Assembly (NCBI GenBank): GCA_964057225.1
Contig: OZ059895.1
Location: forward strand, 10,912,001-10,976,000
Reading direction: 5' to 3'
Length of the DNA: 64,000 nt
Source: Auanema rhodensis
Taxonomy: Eukaryota > Nematoda > Chromadorea > Rhabditida > Rhabditidae
Under the pieces are notes generated by a model. It made no database searches. It was not told where the DNA came from and saw nothing but the letters and a program-made list of their open reading frames with translations. Position numbers and translations under genes: made by a program. Shown here one piece after another: positions 56,701 through 64,000 of this stretch (the first letter of the stretch is position 1; each line of letters starts with the position of its first letter).

Positions 56701-59700
56701 AAGGGTTTCACAGTAGTATAGTGTTTAAACAATGTTTGTTTTGATAGGAAATATATAGAAACAGTAAAGTTAAGATGAAGGTTCATTAACTACTGGTTTA
56801 TGACTGTAATATAGAAATAAGATTGAAGATAATTTGCTGCCTCCGGTTGAGCTATCTAAGTAAATCTACTTGAAAAGTGAAAAAATTTGTTACGGAAGAG
56901 ATAAAATTGAAAATCAGCTGCATGTCGTACTTTCAACGTGGTATAGTTGAAAGCGAAAATATCTGGTATTCAATGATTTACATACTTATCCTCGTTATAG
57001 TTTTTTTTCCAATTTCCTGTTAGTTATGTAATTTTCGACGTTCCATCTGGATCCCTCGATGATAGCAATTCTTATAAGCTCCAAATACAATAAATTAAAA
57101 AAGGTTTCACAGTAGTATAGTGTTTAAACAATGTTTGTTTCGATAGGAAAAAGATAGAAACAGTAAAGTTAAGATGAAGGTTCATTGACTACTGGTTTAT
57201 AACTGTAATATAGAAAAAAGATTGAAGATAACTTGCTGCCTTGGTTTGAGCTATCTAAGTGAAACGACTTGAAAAGTGAAAACATTTGTTACGGAAGAGA
57301 TAAAATTGAAAATCAGCTGCATGGCGTACTTTCAACGTGGTATAGTTGTGAGCAAAAATATCTGATATTCAATGATTTACATACTTATCCTCGTTATAGT
57401 TTTTTTCCAATTTCATGTTAGTTATGTAATTTTCCACGTTCCATCTGGTTCCCTTGATGATATCAAATCTTATTGCTCCAAATACAACAAATTAAAAAAG
57501 GTTTCACAGTTGTATAGTGTTCAAACAATGTTTGTTTTGATAGGAAGTAGATAGAAACAGTGAAGTTAAAAAGAAGGTTCATTAACTACTGGTTTATAAC
57601 TGTATTATAGCAATAAGATTGAATATAATTTGCTGCTTTGGGTTGAGCTATCTAAGTAAATCTACTTGAAAAGTGAAAACATTTGTTACAGAAGAGATAA
57701 AATTGAAAATCAGCTGCATGGCGTACTTTCAACGTGGTATAGTTGTAAGCAAAAATATCTGATATTCAATGATTTACATACTTATCCTCGTTATAGTTTT
57801 TTTCCAATTTCCTGTTAGTTATGTAATTTTCGACGTTTCATCTGGATCCCTCGATGATAGCAATTCTTATAAGCTCCAAATACAATAAATTGAAAAAGGT
57901 TTCAAAGTTGTATAGTGTTTAAACAATGTTTGTTTCGATAGGAAAAAGATAGAAACAGTAAAGTTAAGATGAAGGTTCATTGACTACTGGTTTATAACTG
58001 TATTATAGCAATAAGATTGAATATAATTTGCTGCTTTGGGTTGAGCTATCTAAGTGAAACTACTTGAAAAGTGAAAAAATTTGTTACGGAAGAGATAAAA
58101 TTGAAAATCAGCTGCATGACATACTTTCAACGTGGTATAGTTGAGAGCGAAAATATCTGGTATTCAATGATTTACATACTTATCCTCGTTATAGTTTTTT
58201 TTCCAATTTCCTGTTAGTTATGTAATTTTCGACGTTTCATCTGGATCCCTCGATGATAGCAATTCTTATAAGCTCCAAATACAATAAATTAAAAAAGGTT
58301 TCACAGTTGTATAGTGTTTAAACAATGTTTGTTTCGATAGGGAATAGATACAAACAGTAAAGTTAAAATGAAGGTTCATTAACTACTGGTTTATAACTGT
58401 AATATAGAAATAAGATTGAAGATAATTTGCTTCCTTGGGTTGAGCTATCTAAGTAAAACTACTTAAAAAGTGAAAACAATTGTTACGGAAGAGATAAAAT
58501 TGAAAATCAGCTGCATGGCGTACTTTGAACGTGGTATAGTTGTAAGCGAAAATATCTGATATTCAATGATTTACATACTTATCCTCGTTATAGTTTTTTT
58601 CCAATTTCATGTTAGTTATGTAATTTTCCACGTTCCATCTGGTTCCCTTGATGATATCAAATCTTATGTGCTCCAAAAATAATAAATTAAAAAAGGTTTC
58701 ACAGTTGTATAGTGTTTTAACAATGTTTGTTTTGATAGGAAGTAGATAGAAACAGTGAAGTTAAAAAGAAGGTTCATTAACTACTGGTTTATAACTGTAT
58801 TATAGCAATAAGATTGAAGATAACTTGCTGCCTTGGTTTGAGCTATCTAAGTGAAACGACTTGAAAAGTGAAAACATTTGTTACGGAAGAGATAAAATTG
58901 AAAATCAGCTGCATGGCGTACTTTCAACGTGGTATAGTTGTAAGCGAAAATATCTGGTATTCAATGATTTACATACTTATCCTCGTTATAGTATTTTTCC
59001 AATTTCATGTTAGTTATGTAACTTTCCACATGCCATCTGGTTCCCTCGATGATATCAAAGCTTATGTGCTCCAAATACAATAAATCAAAAAAGGGTTTCA
59101 CAGTAGTATAGTGTTTAAACAATGTTTGTTTTGATAGGAAATAGATAGAAACAGTAAAGTTAAGATGAAGGTTCATTAACTACTGGTTTATGACTGTAAT
59201 ATAGAAATAAGATTGAAGATAATTTGCTTCCTTGGGTTGAGCTATCTAAGTAAAACTACTTAAAAAGTGAAAACAATTGTTACGGAAGAGATAAAATTGA
59301 AAATCAGCTGCATGGCGTACTTTGAACGTGGTATAGTTGTAAGCGAAAATATCTGATATTCAATGATTTACATACTTATCCTCGTTATAGTTTTTTTCCA
59401 ATTTCATGTTAGTTATGTAATTTTCCACGTTCCATCTGGTTCCCTTGATGATATCAAATCTTATGTGCTCCAAAAATAATAAATTGAAAAAGGTTTCAAA
59501 GTTGTATAGTGTTTAAACAATGTTTGTTTCGATAGGAAAAAGATAGAAACAGTAAAGTTAAGATGAAGGTTCATTGACTACTGGTTTATAACTGTAATAT
59601 AGAAAAAAGATTGAAGATAACTTGCTGCCTTGGTTTGAGCTATCTAAGTGAAACGACTTGAAAAGTGAAAACATTTGTTACGGAAGAGATAAAATTGAAA

Positions 59701-62533
59701 ATCAGCTGCATGGCGTACTTTCAACGTGGTATAGTTGTAAGCGAAAATATCTGGTATTCAATGATTTACATACTTATCCTCGTTATAGTATTTTTCCAAT
59801 TTCATGTTAGTTATGTAACTTTCCACATGCCATCTGGTTCCCTCGATGATATCAAAGCTTATGTGCTCCAAATACAATAAATCAAAAAAGGGTTTCACAG
59901 TAGTATAGTGTTTAAACAATGTTTGTTTTGATAGGAAATAGATAGAAACAGTAAAGTTAAGATGAAGGTTCATTAACTACTGGTTTATGACTGTAATATA
60001 GAAATAAGATTGAAGATAATTTGCTGCCTCCGGTTGAGCTATCTAAGTAAATCTACTTGAAAAGTGAAAAAATTTCTTACGGAAGAGATAAAATTGAAAA
60101 TCAGCTGCATGTCGTACTTTCAACGTGGTATAGTTGAAAGCGAAAATATCTGATTTTCAATGATTTACATACTTATCCTCGTTATAGTTTTTTTCCAATT
60201 TCATGTTAGTTATGTAACTTTCCACGTTCCATCTGGTTCCCTCGATGATATCAAAGCTTATGTGCTCCAAATACAATAAATCAAAAAAGGGTTTCACAGT
60301 TGTATAGTGTTTAAACAATGTTTGTTTCGATAGGAAATAGATAAAAACAGTAAAGTTAAGATGAAGGTTTATTAACTACTGGTTTATGACTGTAATATAG
60401 AAATAAGATTGAAGATAATTTGCTGCCTCCGGTTGAGCTATCTAAGTAAATCTACTTGAAAAGTGAAAACATTTGTTACAGAAGAGATAAAATTGAAAAT
60501 CAGCTGCATGGCGTATTTTCAACGTGGTATAGTTGTAAGCAAAAATATCTGATATTCAATGATTTACATACTTATCCTCGTTATAGTTTTTTTCCAATTT
60601 CATGTTAGTTATGTAATTTTCCAAGTTCCATCTGGTTCCCTTGATGATATCAAATCTTATGTGTTCCAAATACAATAAATTGAAAAAGGTTTCAAAGTTG
60701 TATAGTGTTTAAACAATGTTTGTTTCGATAGGAAAAAGATAGAAACAGTAAAGTTAAGATGAAGGTTCATTGACTACTGGTTTATAACTGTATTATAGAA
60801 ATAAGATTAAAGATAATTTGCTGCCTTGGGTTGAGCTACCTAAGTAAAACTACTTGAAAATCGGAAACATTTGTTACAGAAGAGATAAAATTGAAAATCA
60901 GCTGCATGGCGTGCTTTCAACGTGGAATAGTTGTAAGCGAAAATATCTGATATTCAATGATTAACATACGTATCCTCGTTATAGTTTTTTTTCCAATTTC
61001 ATGTTAGTTATGTAATTTTCCACGTGCCATCTGGTTTCCTCGATGATATCAAAGCTTATGTGCTCCAAATACAATAAATCAAAAAAGGGTTTCACAGTAG
61101 TATAGTGTTTAAACAATGTTTGTTTTGATAGGAAATATATAGAAACAGTAAAGTTAAGATGAAGGTTCATTAACTACTGGTTTATGACTGTAATATAGAA
61201 ATAAGATTGAAGATAATTTGCTGCCTCCGGTTGAGCTATCTAAGTAAATCTACTTGAAAAGTGAAAAAATTTGTTACGGAAGAGATAAAATTGAAAATCA
61301 GCTGCATGTCGTACTTTCAACGTGGTATAGTTGAAAGCGAAAATATCTGGTATTCAATGATTTACATACTTATCCTCGTTATAGTTTTTTTTCCAATTTC
61401 CTGTTAGTTATGTAATTTTCGACGTTCCATCTGGATCCCTCGATGATAGCAATTCTTATAAGCTCCAAATACAATAAATTAAAAAAGGTTTCACAGTAGT
61501 ATAGTGTTTAAACAATGTTTGTTTCGATAGGAAAAAGATAGAAACAGTAAAGTTAAGATGAAGGTTCATTGACTACTGGTTTATAACTGTAATATAGAAA
61601 AAAGATTGAAGATAACTTGCTGCCTTGGTTTGAGCTATCTAAGTGAAACGACTTGAAAAGTGAAAACATTTGTTACGGAAGAGATAAAATTGAAAATCAG
61701 CTGCATGGCGTACTTTCAACGTGGTATAGTTGTGAGCAAAAATATCTGATATTCAATGATTTACATACTTATCCTCGTTATAGTTTTTTTCCAATTTCAT
61801 GTTAGTTATGTAATTTTCCACGTTCCATCTGGTTCCCTTGATGATATCAAATCTTATTGCTCCAAATACAACAAATTAAAAAAGGTTTCACAGTTGTATA
61901 GTGTTCAAACAATGTTTGTTTTGATAGGAAGTAGATAGAAACAGTGAAGTTAAAAAGAAGGTTCATTAACTACTGGTTTATAACTGTATTATAGCAATAA
62001 GATTGAATATAATTTGCTGCTTTGGGTTGAGCTATCTAAGTAAATCTACTTGAAAAGTGAAAACATTTGTTACAGAAGAGATAAAATTGAAAATCAGCTG
62101 CATGGCGTACTTTCAACGTGGTATAGTTGTAAGCAAAAATATCTGATATTCAATGATTTACATACTTATCCTCGTTATAGTTTTTTTCCAATTTCCTGTT
62201 AGTTATGTAATTTTCGACGTTTCATCTGGATCCCTCGATGATAGCAATTCTTATAAGCTCCAAATACAATAAATTGAAAAAGGTTTCAAAGTTGTATAGT
62301 GTTTAAACAATGTTTGTTTCGATAGGAAAAAGATAGAAACAGTAAAGTTAAGATGAAGGTTCATTGACTACTGGTTTATAACTGTATTATAGCAATAAGA
62401 TTGAATATAATTTGCTGCTTTGGGTTGAGCTATCTAAGTGAAACTACTTGAAAAGTGAAAAAATTTGTTACGGAAGAGATAAAATTGAAAATCAGCTGCA
62501 TGACATACTTTCAACGTGGTATAGTTGAGAGCG
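53766..62533 (-). repeat. Higher-order repeat: two adjacent copies of a 4,384-bp block (11 monomers)
   Basis: About 53766-58149 recurs at about 58150-62533. Matching pairs include 54484/58868, 55281/59665, 56595/60979 and 57372/61756. Similarity breaks near 58160/62544, which marks the right boundary. Confidence 0.85.
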
Positions 62534-64000
62534 AAAATATCTGATTTTCAATGATTTACATACTTATCCTCGTTATAGTTTTCTTCCAATTTCATGTTAG
62601 TTATGTAACTTTCCACGTTCCATCTCGTTTCCTCGATGATATCAAAGCTTATGTGCTCCAAATACAATAAATAAAAAAAGGGTTTCACAGTTGTATAGTG
62701 TTTAAACAATGTTTGTTTCGATAGGAAATAGATAAAAACAGTAAAGTTAAGATGAAGGTTCATTAACTACTGGTTTATGACTGTAATATAGAAATAAGAT
62801 TGAAGATAATTTGCTGCCTCCGGTTGAGCTATCTAAGTAAATCTACTTGAAAAGTGAAAACATTTGTTACGGAAGAGATAAAATTGAAAATCAGCTGCAT
62901 GACGTACTTTCAACGTGGTATAGTTGTAAGCGAAAATATCTGATATTCAATGATTAACATACTTATCCTCGTTATAGTTTTTTTTCCAATTTCATGTTAG
63001 TTAAGTAATTTTCCACGTTGCATCTGGTTCCCTCGATGATATCAAATCTTATGTGCTCCAAATACAATAAATTGAAAAAGGTTTCACAGTTGTATAGTGT
63101 CTAAACAATGTTTGTTTCGATAGGAAATAGATAGAAACAGTAAAGTTAAAATGAAGGTTCATTAACTACTGGTTTATAACTGTAATGTAGAAATAAGATT
63201 AAAGATAATTTGCTGCCTTGGGTTGAGCTACCTAAGTAAAACTACTTGAAAATCGGAAACATTTGTTACAGAAGAGATAAAATTGAAAATCAGCTGCATG
63301 GCGTGCTTTCAACGTGGTATAGTTGTAAGCGAAAATATCTGATATTCAATGATTAACATACTTATCCTCGTTATAGTTTTTTTTCCAATTTCATGTTAGT
63401 TATGTAATTTTCCACTTGCCATCTGGTTCCCTCGATGATATCAAAGCTTATGTGCTCCAAATACAATAAATCAAAAAAGGGTTTCACAGTAGTATAGTGT
63501 TTAAACAATGTTTGTTTCGATAGGAAATAGATAAAAACAGTAAAGTTAAGATGAAGGTTCATTAACTACTGGTTTATGACTGTAATATAGAAATAAGATT
63601 GAAGATAATTTGCGCCCTCCGGTTGAGCTATCTAAGTAAATCTACTTGAAAAGTGAAAACATTTGTTACAGAAGAGATAAAATTGAAAATCAGCTGCATG
63701 GCGTACTTTCAACGTGGTATAGTTGTAAGCAAAAATATCTGATATTCAATGATTTACATACTTATCCTCGTTATAGTTTTTTTCCAATTTCATGTTAGTT
63801 ATGTAATTTTCCAAGTTCCATCTGGTTCCCTTGATGATATCAAATCTTATGTGCTCCAAATACAATAATTTAAACAAGGTTTCAAAGTTGTATAGTGTTT
63901 AAACAATGTTTGTTTCGATAGGAAAAAGATAGAAACAGTAAAGTTAAGATGAAGGTTCATTAACTACTGGTTTATAACTGTAATATAGAAAAAAGATTGA
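62534..64000 (-). repeat. Distant duplicate of 47784-49250 (14,750 bp, 37 monomers apart)
   Basis: Monomer variants at 47798 and 48621 recur at 62548 and 63371, including the unusual TTAGTTAAGTAA and TTTGCGCCCTCC variants. The copy continues to the window edge. Confidence 0.8.

Larger units (their letters stand above)
25616..64000 (-). repeat. ~398.5-bp satellite array derived from 5S rDNA (about 96 monomers)
   Basis: Tandem monomers in the orientation opposite to the left arrays. Each contains the antisense of 5S nt 1-33 (ATGGCGTACTTTCAACGTGG, then TATAGTTGTAAGC) joined to the AT-rich spacer of the 5S units (TTACGGAAGAGATAAAATTG, TTAGTTATGTAATTTTCCA and TCGATGATATCAAA landmarks). Distances between equivalent points are consistent multiples of ~398.5 bp. 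No other gene, element or full 5S copy is visible. Open frames of 60-116 codons recur once per monomer and have no gene-like features. The array runs off the right edge. Confidence 0.95.

Noticed and set aside
25616..64000. Dozens of 60-116 codon open frames on both strands of the satellite
   Set aside because: They recur once per monomer, vary with monomer mutations, overlap on opposite strands and show no domain or start context. They are by-products of the repeat.
10316..64000. Possible spliced-leader (SL1) RNA gene in the 5S unit, as in some nematodes
   Set aside because: The segment CCTTGGTTTGAG looks slightly like the SL1 core, but the SL1 consensus, donor site and Sm-type site are not there.
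25616..64000. CRISPR-like or other spaced repeat array
   Set aside because: The whole ~398-bp monomer is repeated without unique spacers, and the context is eukaryotic.

Overview
The window looks like repeat-rich, probably heterochromatic nuclear DNA of a nematode. The best evidence is eight near full-length 5S rRNA copies (119-120 nt) whose sequence agrees with nematode 5S rRNA as I remember it. The capsid genes of the virus-like element also resemble the Maverick/Polinton family well known from nematodes. I see no ordinary host protein-coding gene. Everything recognisable is a mobile element, rDNA-derived repeat or satellite.

Region 1 (1-7,530) is a Maverick/Polinton (adintovirus-like) element, rearranged and partly decayed. 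A 2,705-bp unit is repeated head to tail at least twice (566-3,270 and 3,271-5,975, plus a partial copy at 1-565). Each unit carries the 3' end of a protein-primed family B DNA polymerase gene with two tiny introns, a major capsid gene, a small basic core-like gene and the first two thirds of an adenain-type protease. The only full-length protease is the third copy (5,665-6,120). It is followed by a small membrane-type ORF, a C2H2 zinc-finger gene, a truncated penton-like gene and a head-to-head fragment of the packaging ATPase.

Region 2 (7,532-9,952) holds a three-copy ~41-bp repeat, AT-rich non-coding DNA, a short ~30-bp tandem repeat, and a 5'-truncated BEL/Pao retrotransposon: integrase with one frameshift, then the first codons of an envelope-like ORF cut by satellite.

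Region 3 (9,953-12,836 and 23,544-25,615) is a 5S rDNA-derived array. Units of about 530 bp carry a whole 5S gene, a short downstream 5S 5'-end duplicate and a ~360-bp AT-rich spacer. Shorter units carry only the 5S 5' end.

Region 4 (12,837-23,543) is a complete but disabled Ty3/gypsy LTR element on the minus strand, inserted into the array with a 4-bp TAAC target duplication. It has two ~98% identical LTRs and a tRNA-Gln primer-binding site. Its order is unusual: gag, then an envelope-like glycoprotein, then protease, RT, RNase H, integrase and an unknown 3' ORF. It carries many stops, frameshifts and a deletion in RT.

Region 5 (25,616-64,000) is about 96 tandem copies of a ~398.5-bp satellite monomer in the opposite orientation. 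Each monomer keeps only ~33 nt of the 5S gene. Monomers are arranged in nested higher-order repeats (7, 9, 10, 11 and 37 monomers apart). Short open frames in this region are by-products of the repeat, not genes.

The story I infer: a 5S rDNA unit lost most of its 5S gene by recombination between two copies of the 5S 5' end, and the resulting ~398-bp unit was amplified into a large satellite. The array then became a landing site for retroelements and lies beside a tandemly duplicated virus-like transposon.
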